Notes under the pieces: generated by a model
Database searches by the model: none
Seen by the model: the letters and a program-made list of their open reading frames with translations, nothing else
Told to the model about the DNA's origin: nothing
Assembly (NCBI GenBank): GCA_025331565.1
Contig: JAFREQ010000011.1
Span: 15,458,001 to 15,522,000, forward strand
Source of the DNA: Holacanthus passer
Taxonomy: Eukaryota; Chordata; Actinopteri; Pomacanthidae
Length of the DNA stretch: 64,000 bases
Direction: 5' to 3'
Part shown: positions 1 through 12,881 of the stretch, one piece after another
How the letters are laid out: every line of letters starts with the position of its first letter
Numbering within the stretch: position 1 is the first letter of the stretch
Program-made: the position numbers and the translations under genes

Positions 1-310
1 AATACTCTTTTTGAATTGAATCTGAGGTCTGTCCTTCCAAGCCAGAAAGTGAATATTGTAAAGTGAAATATTGCATCTGGAAAATGAAATTACTTTTTTC
101 ATCCATAAAATGTCATAAAATAGTTACGAAAAAATGTCCCATGTTGACATATGCTCAGACACAACGTGTTTGCTTTTTTGTCCAACCAACAACCCAAAAC
201 CTTAAGACATTTAGTTTAATATCATGGACCATGACAAAGAAAACCAGTGTAACCGGCGCCAGACCAAGGGGTATCTGGGCCGGCAACATGTGATACACAG
301 GCTAAAAGCA

Positions 311-1028
311 CTGTGGATCAGTGGTGCACTGGATCAAGAGGCACATGTGGAATCACCGTCTTAATCAAGCCAGCGCCATTTTATTTCCGACAATATCAAA
401 AATATTTTCCTTTATCTCAGCTCTCAATATTACTCACTAAACTGTAGAAAAATATTTCATTTCAAATATTTCATTTTCAATACTGACTGCATCACAACTC
501 TTGTGCTAACTCACAATATACTGTGTTGGCAAAATGCACAATATGGCGTCAGCGGCTTAACAACAATATAAACAGTACAAACATTACTCTCAACAAGAGA
601 GTTTATGGTTAACTCATTTCTAAAAACATTGACAAAGCAATAACACATTTTAGCAACCTGACAATACATCTACATATCTCAAACCATCGCTATGAGATCT
701 ACAGTATTACTTTTACAACCTTGTTTTACCGCACGAGGCATGCTAACTAGCATGTCGGTTGTGTTTATAATGCTCAGCAGAAACACACAATTAACTACAC
801 ACCAAAACACTATATATGTCACAGTCATCCTAAAACACAGAAAAGTAGTCTCTCAATCATTCACCTTTGTGTGAGCATAACCTAGAGAGTTTAGAAGGTG
901 TTTTTACAGTACCTGTGGATCAATGAAGAGGCACATGTGGAATCACCGCCTTAATCAAGCCAGCGCCATTTTGTTTCTGATTTGCGCTGAGCAGGACTTG
1001 AGAAGAAGCTACTCAGCTTGATCCACAG
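311..1028. repeat. Pair of about 60-bp direct repeats with internal inverted ends
   Basis: Bases 331-390 and 918-980 are near-identical: both contain AGAGGCACATGTGGAATCAC and then TTAATCAAGCCAGCGCCATT. The copies lie about 590 bp apart. The second copy begins with CTGTGGATCA (913-922) and is followed about 100 bp later by the reverse complement TGATCCACAG (1019-1028), so it also has inverted ends; the first copy has CTGTGGATCA at 311. This looks like two insertions of one non-autonomous element, or the ends of one larger element. The family is not identified. Confidence 0.6.
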
Positions 1029-2414
1029 GAGCGCGCGAGCGCCATCTACTGATTTGTTGGAGTGAATCCACGATGCGTTCAAGCCACTCTGTTAGCATAG
1101 TTCTTTACAGTGTTATCTCTGTTTCATAATAAAAACTCTACTTCTCTCTACATATAGCGTTTTCAACCTATTACACCAGCAAATATTCACATTTGAATAC
1201 ATCTTAGCAGTTTTGCTTAAAACATGACTCAAATGATTAAATTATCAAAGTATTCTCCAATCAAGGATGAGTCAATTATTCAACTAATCCTTGCAGCTCT
1301 ACAATAGTTACAACATAATGTGAGACGAAAAACATTACTTAGATCCAGACTCTGTTTCAACTGCAACAAAAAATATAAAAAGCAGCAGATGAGGAGCAGA
1401 GAGGTGAATGTGAATGTGGACACATCTTCTCTCATCTGCACATCATGTTCCAAAAACAGTCCATGAAAAAGCAATGGGCCACCTGAAAATTACTCACAGT
1501 TCATGTTGCTCATTCTAAAGGTACCCAGAACAAGATTTTGGGAAAGATAATACAGCACCTCGCAGCTGACAAAAGGTAATTAAACTCAAGGATGATTTTC
1601 TCTTCTGGGCTGCCTCTTGTCTCTTTTTCATTATAGCTCTTTGTCACATGGGGATGCAGCTGTAACACTGGCTTGAGAAGGACAAGGATGGGTTTGATTA
1701 TTGGAAAAGAACCAGACAGCAGAGAAGCAGATGATGATTGTCTTGTGGTCAAAAGTTATAGTTCTCGGTTTGACCCCAGAACCATTTCACACTGCCCATG
1801 ATAAACTGCTTGCTATTGCACTCTAGAGGGTTAATTTGAAGGTTAAACCCAACCTCCACAGCGGCTGCACCACCTGTGAGGAGGAAGCTGCAAGCAAATG
1901 ATGTGGCAGATCAAGCCTCGTCACTACTGCCTTAAGATTTGGGGCTCTGCCAGTGTGAAATCGATGTTTTCGAGGATTCCTGCCGTGCCGGAGAGAGTTG
2001 GCCACTATTTCAGCCCAGCTTCCTCTCTGCCCTTTGCTCCTGCTCCGTCCTGGAGTAAGACAAGCAAACACACGCACGGCTCAGCTCCCTATCAGCAGCA
2101 GCTAAAACCTCAATGTGGGTGTTTGAGACGTGCTCAGGAGGGAGGATTTTTTCTGGTCACGACTCAAAGGCAGCGTGCACTGCACATGCAAACGCATACA
2201 GTACACACACACACACAATCACACACAGACATTTTCCTCCCATAATTCTTTAAGCCATTTCATGAAAGTGCTTGCTTAGACATGCCATGCTTTCCCCCGA
2301 GGAGTGCGACATGCAAACATGTGAATGGTGGGTCCATATGCATAAGGCAGTTCAGCATGACAGTACACACAGTGAGTCGCTGCAAACCCACCCACACAAA
2401 CCCACACGTACCAT

Positions 2415-2415
<1 letters not shown>

Positions 2416-2456
<41 letters not shown>
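2416..2456. repeat. (CA)n microsatellite
   Basis: About 20 uninterrupted CA units. The surrounding 2200-2410 is also CACA-rich. It generates artificial His-Thr and Cys-Val reading frames on both strands. Confidence 0.95.
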
Positions 2457-2458
<2 letters not shown>

Positions 2459-5400
2459 ATCTACAGAGAACAGAACGCAGCCCTCACAATTAGTTTTCAG
2501 GTTCAAAAAAAAGCATCTTTGACTCGTCCCTTCTTCTCTCCTAATCTCTTTAGTGTAGCAGTAATTATTCCTTCAGAGGATAGTTTAGGTAAAGTAACAT
2601 CCGCCCGCAGCTATCACATACAGTAGTTCAATTACTTAACCATTGATTTATAGGGCCTGTGCTTGCAGACATGATGAATAACTGTGAGTCGCAGGGAGAC
2701 ACGGAAACAATGACTGTCAATTGGAAAAATGACTGGAAAAAAGCAGGAAGACAAACTGTGACAGCAAATATTTTTAAAAATGAATAAAAAAGCTAAAGGA
2801 GCTGATATGACATTACATACTGTATTATAATATGCACATTGTACTTATATAACTATCACTCTGTCACTATAGTCTTTTTAATGTCACCTTCTCAAAGTCA
2901 CCTCTTTAATTTCTTATTCAATACTTCATTCATCACATTCAAAAAAGCCCATCTGTGCTGCTGAATTGTAAAATCCCCGTAGACACTATTAGTCTTGATT
3001 GGAAGTAATTGAGAACACAAAGCTGAATTGCCTTTTGATTCGCCTGTAAGCAGGTTTAACAGTTGCACAGCCGATACAACATCATGTATTATCGTATGAC
3101 AGTGCGTCAGTGTTTGTTGTGCGTGCTGTTTGTTTACACTGGGAGTCAACAGGAAGCGATCTCCTGCGTGGCCTCTGCAGTTTATAGTGTCTCCATATTG
3201 ACGGTTTGACACTTACACCTACCACTGTGCTGCACGTCATGAGCAAGCTATGCACCGTGTGTGGTGTGTGTACATATGTGAGGAGGAGAGAGAGACAAAC
3301 TGTGAATAAAAGGGATTTAGTCTGCGTGTTTGTGAGCTGCAGAGGCCCAATTTATCATTTTATTTTAAAGAGCCAGGACGTTTTGTGAAAGCGAGTTCTC
3401 TTCTTCAAAGGATCGTTTGAAGGTTCAGGGCTCAACACCAGCATTTATAACAGCACAATTTTGGATTAAAATTCATTTTAGTGGAATTGTGGCCATCAGT
3501 GGATTTGTGGAAGCAAAGTAAGAGTCCAGCATTGGTGATTTTCAGTACATGAATTTGCACCCTTGACCACTTACAAACCATCCTGACAGAAGTGACCTTT
3601 ACAGAGAGAACTGGAGAGCCTCCAAAATGGATGAAGATATATATTAACTGTGACACACCATCCATTTTTTTCCCATGTCCCTGCTCTATAAACTATTCCA
3701 CAAAAGATGGTTTCCGATCATGCACGACACAGGAGGGTATGAATAGGAATTTGTTCCTATAAACAACTGTGTTACACTCATTTTATTGTCTGGTTATCCA
3801 GTTTGCAATCAAGAGCGCAAGTGAAGTAGTGACTACATCACAAAGCTTCACAAGGACGCACAAATGAATCAGCCAATAAGATTTTACTGGTTTTAGGGGT
3901 AAGATTAGACTTGTTTATGGTTATTGTGCCAGCAATAGCAAAAGCCAGTGACGCAGTTCCATGGTAGTTTTAACATTTTGTCTTATCTGTGACCAAACAA
4001 ATATTGATAACCATCTTTTATTTACTCCCTTGTTGGAGCATCACGGGTATGTATTGTATTTTATTGTAGCTGGTTTGTGATGTGTTGATTTCTGATTTGT
4101 GAGGTCAGTTTTTCTGTGATCAGTTTACTACCTATTTGAGGCTTGTTGTGTTGCTAGTACAACATTATAAAGAATTACTGTTGAGCTCACTGTCTTATGT
4201 TTTACTCTTTTTACTTTGACTCTCATGGGCTCTGTATGTCAACTAAAAAATTATTGTCTTGTACCAACAAGGGGGGACTTAATGTTGATCTGTCACTAAT
4301 GACACTCTCTGTTTCTTACTGACATGAGGAACAATGTGACCAATTTTACAGTTTTGTGAATCCCCAATCAATGTACCTGTACTCATTAGCCAAGTTCCCA
4401 TCCAAACGTAGCACAGATTTAACTGAATTGCTGGCAAAAGAAATGTGTGTTTCCATCTACTGCCATTATGAGAATATTAGGAGGTGGAAGCAATGAAATA
4501 CACAGCTGGTGGTGAAATTCTCCAGTTGGGTGCGATTAAACCTTTGCAGAAGAAGCGGGTGCAATTAAAAGAGTGCCAGTGAGACCTCAAACAGTGTAGA
4601 AAGCAAAATGAAAAATTTGACATTTATGATTGTTTCAGTCTCCTAAACTGATTCGTTATAAGTCTGTTTCCATTACTTAATGTGATCAAAAGACGAAGGC
4701 AAATTCCTTGTGTGTGAAATCCTAGTTGGCAATAAACATGTTTCTGATTTCTGAGCTTGTTGCATAGCTGTGCACCGACAGGCACAGTAAGAGCAGAAGA
4801 GTAGAAGCTGTGATAAGACATGTAGTTGCAGTGTTTAAGATGATGATTTGACGCTGTACGACATCTCAAAGGACCTCACAGTGTAGACGTGCAAATATGT
4901 GTTTGTGTGTGTGTGTGTTAACTGTGCTGTATTTCCTGCCAAAATGCCCCATTGCACCTTACACCATATGGTCAACAGAGCCATTTAAGACCTCAGAGAA
5001 TTACTATTTGACGCTATGATGCAGCTGGCAAAAACCCTAAAAGCCTGGCTGGCCAATCAGACCTCCATACATGTAAAGTCGCAGCGAGATTCAGCCAGTC
5101 CCGCTTTTCACTTGCTGTCTTCAATGCTGCTGTACTACAGAGCGATTGCTCTAAAAATCGTTTCTTTTAATGTCTGATCACTTTGGAGAAGCAGCTCCTT
5201 TACTACGTTTCAGTTCAGGTTGGCTGTCACAACAGTTGAGAGAGTCCTCTGTTGTGTATCACGATAAGTGTAGGGTCTGCAGTTTCCCTGTTGCTGTGTG
5301 GTACTTTGCGTCCTCTCTGTTGATGCCTGTATCCTACATGCGACAGAAAGTGATGACAAAACACTGTGAAACCAAGGTCAGAGCTGTCGCATTATCTAAA

Positions 5401-7199
5401 CCACTTCATCTTTCACAAAACACTTTATCTGATTAATATTACAGTGCACCAGTAGCCCCTGCAGAACCTCACCTTTCAAACACTGCCAAAGCTTATAATT
5501 TCCTGCTCCTGATGTCAGCAAGGTTTGGATAATTTGAAGGTACACCGTGACTCAGCCTGCAGAGATTTTGTGTATTGGATTTTTGCATCAATTTGATGAA
5601 GCGCCTCAATTTGGATTAGCCGAAAGCGGACATCGCCGTATTGTTTAGCTCAATCATTCAGTTTTCTGCAGCGTGTCACTATAACAATATACTGTGTCAG
5701 AAGAGTTTATCTATAATGTCCACCCCAATATCAACAATTAGGAGTTGAAGACTTAGATTTTAGAGGATAAAACATGTTTTCTCTTGTGTCTTACAGATCT
5801 CACAGAGTCTTACAGAGTTTGTTCTGAACTTAAACTGCATTATGCTACGATTCACACGGGGCTTGGTATATACAATATAAACTTAATTTGATAACGCTGC
5901 CTTCATATCAGGCTTTCAAATACTACATTCAAAAACATTTCCATTTTTCATGTGTGTGTTTTTATGTGCTGCGATCGGGGCCAGGTGTCTCTGGTAAAAG
6001 AGATGAATAAAATAAATAAATGAGCGCTACCCACAGGAAACATCTTGTGCTGTATCCCACTTTTTTGTTGTTGTAAAACAATGTCCCGCTTGGTAACTAG
6101 TGCGAAGGCAACACCACGAGTCAATAGTGAGCTGAGCAGCCGGTGGCTCAGACTGGCTTTAGGCCTATCTGATCCTTTCATGGATAGGAGCCTCTCATTA
6201 TATGGATTGAACTGAGACAGCGAGAGAGAGAGCAAGAAGAGGAGAGAGAGAGCAACAGACACTGAAAAGATACCAGGGGAGAAGAGCCTTGAGCACTATT
6301 TGATACGGCTTCTTGTTATACACCATAAGTAGCTAATGGTTATGGATGGACGATCTTTCCCTCTGCTGAGCTAATTTTCCCTCCATCTTCCCTCTTTCAT
6401 GTTTGTCTCCTCCTTCCCTTCCAGCTCTTTCTGTCATTACCTCTGTTCTCCGATCTGGTTTCTTGAGTCGGTCTATTTTCGTCCATCACTCCTTGCTTCC
6501 TCTATCTGTCAGATAACCCTGATTCCCTGCTGACTCCAAAACTAACAGCGCTACACATCGACCCGAGTCTAATGGAGGACAAACAAAGGCGGCCTGAACC
6601 TACTCTGCTCGCAGCTCGCAGACAGAAGGGATACACCGAACAGACATGACTCTCCGTCTAACGTCTGCTAGAGGGAATCCACACAACCTCAGAATTAATT
6701 TGGGAAGCCCTCAGCCCTGTGTTTAATCACACAGTAGACTTATACGCCATTAGGTAGGTGCTTCTTTCTAAAGGTCTGTGCAGCGCTCAGAGTACAATCA
6801 AGGCTGGCTCATGGGAGAAACCCTCGCCCAGTCAGCTTATTGCATTGCACTACTGCTGAGCTGATCAAATTATGTGTACTTTCAGCACAATTAGAGTATT
6901 ACTTAATGACATAAGCTGCAGGCCTGATGCAAGAAGCACCCAAATAAACACATCTGTAAGTGGCACGGACAAGTGATGTGAGAGAATTTGTGGCATTCAC
7001 CAGTTTTCTCGCACTCAAAGTTTTTCTTAGATGCAAGTTAAATTCTTCTACTGTTGTTTAATGGCACCTGACTGGAGCATTAGCACTCCCTACTGCTTGT
7101 CTCAATGAACCAACTCCTCCATATTTGCATAACAATCATGGATTGAAACTACTAAACTTGCATTGTTTTTTGACGATTTTTTTAAAAATTTGGTTAAAA

Positions 7200-7560
7200 T
7201 TTGCACTACATTTAAGATAAGATATTCCTTTATTAGTCCCACAATGAGGAAATTTACAAAGTTAGAGCAGCAAGATAAATAGTAGGCAAACAATATAAAC
7301 AAGAGAAGTATAAAAAAAAAGTATTAACACTTTAACTCGGCTAAAAAAGTATCAACGATTTAACTAGAATAAAAAGTATCAATAATTTAACTAGAATAAA
7401 AAGTATTAACACTTCAACTATAATAAAGGTATTGACAATTTAACGATAAGATATATACAATTATTAACAGTTCAAAACAGACTCGAAGGTATTCAAATTA
7501 AAGAGAAATATGAAATATGAGAATATGAAAACAATATATACACTATAACAGGATTTGGAT
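7200..7560. repeat. Teleost dispersed repeat (retroelement-tail type)
   Basis: It begins with GATATTCCTTTATTAGTCCC followed by ACAATGAGGAAATTTACAAAG, a string I recognise as an abundant interspersed repeat end in teleost genomes. It continues with a run of three to four imperfect units of about 27 bp containing TTTAACTAGAATAAAAAGTA. A second, shorter copy with the same tandem core lies at 38893-39035. The family name is uncertain; a LINE- or SINE-type 3' tail is the most likely source. Confidence 0.7.
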
Positions 7561-7612
7561 AGAAACCTGGCTTGTGACTGTCTCAGTGAGAGCAGCACTG
7601 ACACTGACTGCT

Positions 7613-7637
7613 ATAATATTAACATTGTTAATATTAT
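7613..7637. repeat. Perfect 25-nt palindrome
   Basis: ATAATATTAACA, a single T, then its exact reverse complement TGTTAATATTAT. It lies just past the repeat ending near 7560. AT-rich, so it could extrude as a short hairpin; no function is evident. Confidence 0.8.
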
Positions 7638-8655
7638 ATTATATATTGTTTGGGCTCCTCTTATATGTTATACCGCTTATATGCTGACTCTGCTAAACTT
7701 GTTATCTCTTTGCTGATAGCATGTCTTGAACCTCTGCGGTGTCAAATTCATGGTAACATTTTTGACAGTGAAACTTGCCCACACAAGAAAACAAGTAAAT
7801 ATCCTCCCAAATGGACACAAACAGGGACACGTACAGGCACCACAGACACGTGGTAGTTCTGTTTATACTAATCTCTGGAGTTTGTTTCGAAGTCTCGTTC
7901 CACACATGCACAGGCGTTTTCTGAAACTTGTTGTAGCTTAGTGGTCACGGCAAATTAGAGGTACACAGATGTCCACAGAGACTAGCGAGCGGACCCACTT
8001 GCAGATGCAGAAAGTTTAATTTCAATTTTATATGGCAATCTTAGGAGTGGATTACGGTAATGATCAAATTTCCCAAACTACTCATGAGCAGATGTCGCTC
8101 ATCAGGCTGTAACAGTTACAGTGAGATTTACAATGAGTTCTTGCAGCTAAAAGATCTTTGCTGAATCCAAATTGGAGCTCTTGCACAGAAAACAGCAGGA
8201 GATATTTTATTATGAGAATATGAAAATGTGTTTGCACGAGGCTCATTGTGAGCAGAAACTGCAAAGTCCTCATTAACACATGCACAGAATGTGGAGTGGT
8301 AACTGCAGTACAGTAAATAGTCAGGTATTATGAGGAGCATTTAACCATGTCATAGAGACTGTTTAATGTATTTCACTGTTAATCCTCTCAGAACAGTCAA
8401 ACACTGTGAGGCTGAAGTGTGTTTCACTATAACTAATTTTAAGGCAGCGAGTGTCCACTAATGATGTCAACAATACAGTACATATTGCATGTTTGTCTCT
8501 TACATGCGAAACAGGCTAATTAGTATGTTTCCATGGCAGCTGGGATGGTGGAGACAGACTGTGTGTCTTTGTGTTGCTGTTAGATCTGAGATAAACAGAA
8601 TTTAGACAACGGTTATGAAAGCAGTGCGAAACCATTGTTGTCAAGGCGCATTCTC

Positions 8656-8672
8656 TTTTTTTTTTTTTTTTT
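8656..8672. repeat. Poly(T) tract next to a short GT run
   Basis: Seventeen consecutive T followed by GTGTTAGTGTGTGTGTGTG. It may be the A-tail of a minus-strand retroposon, but no body of such an element is clear. Confidence 0.7.
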
Positions 8673-8858
8673 GTGTTAGTGTGTGTGTGTGAGGAAAAAA
8701 AGTTGTCAATTTGGTCAAATTGAAAGGCCAAATAATGAGGAGGTCAAATCCCGTGTCGCCCTCACTTGAACCAGAACTGTCCAGATAATAAGGAGGGTTT
8801 ACTTTGTGATATTTGTTCACATTATTATTGTCACACAGATATTATCATTCCCTGTCTC

Positions 8859-8866
8859 TGACGTCA
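8859..8866. promoter_or_regulatory. Full palindromic CRE (TGACGTCA)
   Basis: A perfect CREB/ATF-type octamer inside the presumed SYN2 intron 1, next to a TAAT-rich stretch (8880-9010) that looks like a conserved non-coding element. Binding is not shown by sequence alone. Confidence 0.35.
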
Positions 8867-9261
8867 CTGATGCCTCCTCTATTGTCATTTTGCATGAGAA
8901 ATTAGTCCAGAGGTAGGTGATTAATCAGACCCTTGCTATGAGCCTGTTGACAGCTTTACAGCAAATAATTCATCGTATAAATCTAATTACATAGAAATAA
9001 ATAATTAGCTCATGTCGATACTGAAATGGTGCAGCGTTGTATACAGGATCGCTGCTGGTATTTATGTGCCAGTGTGTGTGGTAGTCGGTTTTTGTGTGTA
9101 TGTCCACAGGGCTGATATGACCCTATTGCAAATGAAATTATTTCCATCAGACAAGAATTCTTTATCTCACTAAAACAAAAATACAAAAGAAACCCTGCCT
9201 CCTTCAGTCTGCATGTCAAAGTGTCCTTGGGCATGATACTAAACAGAAAATAGCTTCCGAA

Positions 9262-9415
9262 GGCTGTGACGTTGGTGTGTGAGTGTGTGTGAATGTGTGA
9301 ATGGGTGAATTGTTGTGAAGCGTTTTGAGTGGTTAGTCAGACTAGAGAAGTGCTTTATAAATGCAATCAATGCATCAATCAATGCATTAATCAATTTCAA
9401 TGGCTTTACATTAAA
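9262..9415 (+). repeat. Teleost SINE/LINE tail fragment
   Basis: The run GTGAATGTGTGAATGGGTGAA, then AAGCGTTTTGAGTGGT and GTGCTTTATAAATGCAATCAA, matches the pattern (TGTGAATGGGTGAA, AAGCGCTTTGAGTGG, GCGCTATATAAATGCA) of a very common teleost retroposon tail as I remember it. It is diverged. Confidence 0.65.
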
Positions 9416-11060
9416 CAATAATATATATTCAGTTCTTTCAGTTCTACTCGTGTGGTCCACTGTTCAAAACTGTGCTGGATGTAATTGCGGGCAACTTTAC
9501 TCAGCTCTAATTAGAGTCAATGAATTAGTTAAATATTTGTGTTAGAATAATAACTCCCTTTTTCTCTGTCGGTGATATTATCACAGCAAGTGCCAAAACT
9601 GTTCTCTCAGAAAGACACACACACACACACACATTCTCCTTATCCAGAAGCTACAGGATAATTATTATGAGACCACATACAGTCCACACTGATTAAAAAA
9701 CATATTGTGGTAAATACATCATTGAACATAACAGAAGCGTTTAAGCGAGATTTGAAGTTATAGCTCTTTCTAATTGTTCACTACAATTAGACTTCCAGCT
9801 GACTTTAATGTTGCATAATGCTGACACAATAGATGGTCGGTTCAGGGTTAGGTCAGTTTCTGTATCAAGGAACAGTGCAGCTGTTTTTCTTTTGTCATTT
9901 TCAGCTGGAGCAGGAAGACATATAGGAGGTTATGATGGATGCAAAGAAAAGCAACTTGGCAGCTAAAAACTCAAGAATCAGCAGCCTGCTGAACTCGTGG
10001 TTGTGAATTTATGAATTTGTGAATGAGTTGCAAACACATTGACCACATATTGACCTTATGTGGTGCAACCATTTTTTATTTGTTCCATTTCCTGTTTTGT
10101 CTCTTACCTTCCGGTTGTATTACTGGCTATAAAGTTGCATCATGATCGGGTTCACACCGCCTCATATTTCTCAACTAGCTTAGCTGAGTATTGCAGCAGT
10201 AACTAAATTTTTCTATTGTGAAAAATTTGCAATGCTCTGATGCTTTTAAATTATCAGTATGATGATGCAGACTATTAAGTTACATTATATATATGTATAT
10301 GTATCTGCAATATTAAAAATATAATTCTGAAAATAAAAATCAGTGTCACAGAAAAACTGTACAGTGTAATATTGTGACTAAAACCCAATGAGTCTCAACT
10401 GTGACTGTGTGTTTTGATGAGGAAATATTGTAATAGCACACGTTTTGAACACCCACCCAGACAACTTCTGTTATGATATCCTAAACAAATAATAAAACAC
10501 GGATACCAAAACATTCTGGTAAGTCACCACGAATATGATAACAGCAACATGACCAGCTGATCCCAGCGCTGTGTGGGAGAACTGATGTATTTATAAGTGC
10601 CGCTACAGTATGTAAACAGCAGTCGATGTTCGTCAGACTGCTGCACAAGAAAGACTCATTATTCCAGCGCTGGCACTCCTTCACACTGGACGTCATGTTG
10701 TGAAACCGGCCAAATATTGGCTGAAATGTGGACACAAGGTGATCACAAACAGCAGATGTCAAACTAGATGATGCCACACATTGCCATTGTAGACAAGAAG
10801 TTAAACGACAAACTGGTGCCCCATTCATTCCAGTTACACATGCTGGAAAAGCCGGGATTAATTTGTGCCAACTGAGCATGTGCGCTCATCTTTGGCTGAA
10901 CCAGGTGATTTCCTGCTGACTCACGACACACACAAAGGGCATTAAAGTGATTTACTGATGCAGGTATTTAAAGATTTTTTTCATTTTCATAGGAAGCAAT
11001 GGCTCAAATTGTGATAGTGCAGTCCATAAGAGTCACTCCAGAGCTCAGAAAGTAAATCAA

Positions 11061-11081
11061 TTTCTTCTTCTTCTTCTTCTT
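11061..11081. repeat. (TTC)n microsatellite
   Basis: About seven TTC units in a row. Confidence 0.85.
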
Positions 11082-12020
11082 ATATTGATTGCATATGGGA
11101 AAAAGTATGGAGCCAGAGTGGATCATGGGCCAAAATCGGACTTGTGGGATCTCTGTCCAACGATTTCTGTAACTTTTTGAAACAATTATCTGACATTCAC
11201 ACCCACTTCACACCGGCCAGGTGTGTGGAGGTGAGGGAGTTGGCAGGGTTTGATCTCCTTTAAACCCTCCTTTCTCTTCTCCTGCCAGGAGAGGCTGCCT
11301 GAGGATGTGCTCCAAGGGGATGATGTGATAATCACATTTAAATCATTATCATGCTTTTCAGCCCACCTTTGAGTGTAAACAGTATAAACGCTTGTGCCTT
11401 CTGACGTTGCTGGATGAAGCCTTGTACAAACTGCTAGTGCTGAATGCAAAGTGCTAATGCCAGTATGGTTTAGGTCCTCTTTATCTTATGTGCAGTATTT
11501 GGCAAAGTAGACTATGAAATTCTCTCAAACCACCCTGAAACTTCAACTGGCTCCAGAAATACATTACAGAAAGAAAAAAATATATTGATCTTGTCATGTG
11601 TCAGAATTTTATCATTTTATATACAAGTCCCTCTACTTGTATATAAATCTCCGTATGTCTCAGGACAGGCCTACATTACAGGTTGTTGTTTTCTCATCCT
11701 TCAAAAGCCCTTAGATCCTCTTCTTTCTAGTTGCCTGCCCAAAGATATTAGACTTCGCTCTGTTTTTCCAGCACGATGTGTGGGCTTAACATGGTGTTCC
11801 ACATGTTCATGAAATGAAAATATAGAAAACGGATAAGAAAGAGAAGGTGAGATGAGAAACCTTAAATCCTTATGAATGTAAACCTGTGACGTCTTATTCG
11901 CCACATTTATTTTTGCACCTCATGCAGAAAAAAATGAACTGTAAACAGTTCTTTGTGGTAAAATCACATCAATGCCTCTTTTCAACCATAAATTTTCAAG
12001 ATTATTGAAGCGGATTACCT

Positions 12021-12034
12021 GTTGCCATAGCAAC
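12021..12034. promoter_or_regulatory. RFX X-box-like palindrome (GTTGCCATAGCAAC)
   Basis: The 14-mer differs from the symmetrical RFX consensus GTTGCCATGGCAAC at one central base. RFX factors regulate ciliary and neuronal genes. It lies about 10 kb inside the presumed SYN2 intron 1. Related but weaker sites occur at 8526, 26540, 28665 and 62186. Confidence 0.4.
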
Positions 12035-12854
12035 AGCGGACCGTGGTTGTGGTTGTGATGCTGATTGGTCTCGTTTATGGCCCTCCTAGGTATCTGTACG
12101 CCTCATGCATAGTAACAGGTTTATCTCTGCAACGCTGTAGAGGGCTCAGAGCACCCAACACAAATACAATCAGAAAATTTAACAATGCAATCAATACAAT
12201 TTCATTTTCTTTGTATTATTGTTCTGCTCAGTTGCCACTTTCTATGTGACTTTAGTCATTCTGTTGGTCACTCTATAGAAGGACACATTGAGCCATGACT
12301 GCCTCATCACCTCTAGTTTATCTTGGTTCATAAAAGCGGAAGGTTTCCTATGATAGAAGTCCTAAATTCTACTAAACTCTACTTCACTTGAGTCCCTAAA
12401 ATTTAACTAGATTCAATGCAAATATATTAACACAGCTTTCGCGTAGCAGCTCCACTATGTGCATCTATACAGAGCTGGTAATAAGCTGCTCGTTAGTTGT
12501 GTCTCCTCATCCTACTGAAGAGGCCATTTAATAAAGGAGGATATGAAGAGGCATGTTTGACAATATGCACATGCTACAATCAGACTAAAGGTCAACATGC
12601 AAGATTGAATTAAGAAAAACTGAAACAGCTGCCGTGTCTACTGTGATATTGATCTTTCAACTGATGCCCTTATCTTTGGAGATAAGTTGATTTTTACATC
12701 ATTAGACATTAGTAATGTGCATAAAATTCACTTTGAAGTGCAGCGCTTACATGCATGTACTCTGTAATATGGTCAGTTTTCACCCTGTGAGGGTAGTGGG
12801 ACATCTTTGAGTGAAATATTTTGCCTGCTGTCTTAAAGAACATAAGTGCTGTAT

Positions 12855-12881
12855 ATTATTATTATTATTATTATTATTATT
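12855..12881. repeat. (ATT)n microsatellite
   Basis: Nine ATT units without interruption. Confidence 0.9.

Noticed and set aside
2260..2626. Frames rich in His-Thr or Val-Cys here and at 16309-16655, 27503-27758 and 28480-28768
   Set aside because: They are translations of (CA)n/(GT)n microsatellites with no flanking conserved protein.
10481..10879. 132-residue minus-strand frame, one of the longest in the window
   Set aside because: No recognisable family, no synapsin similarity, no splice context, and composition like its surroundings.
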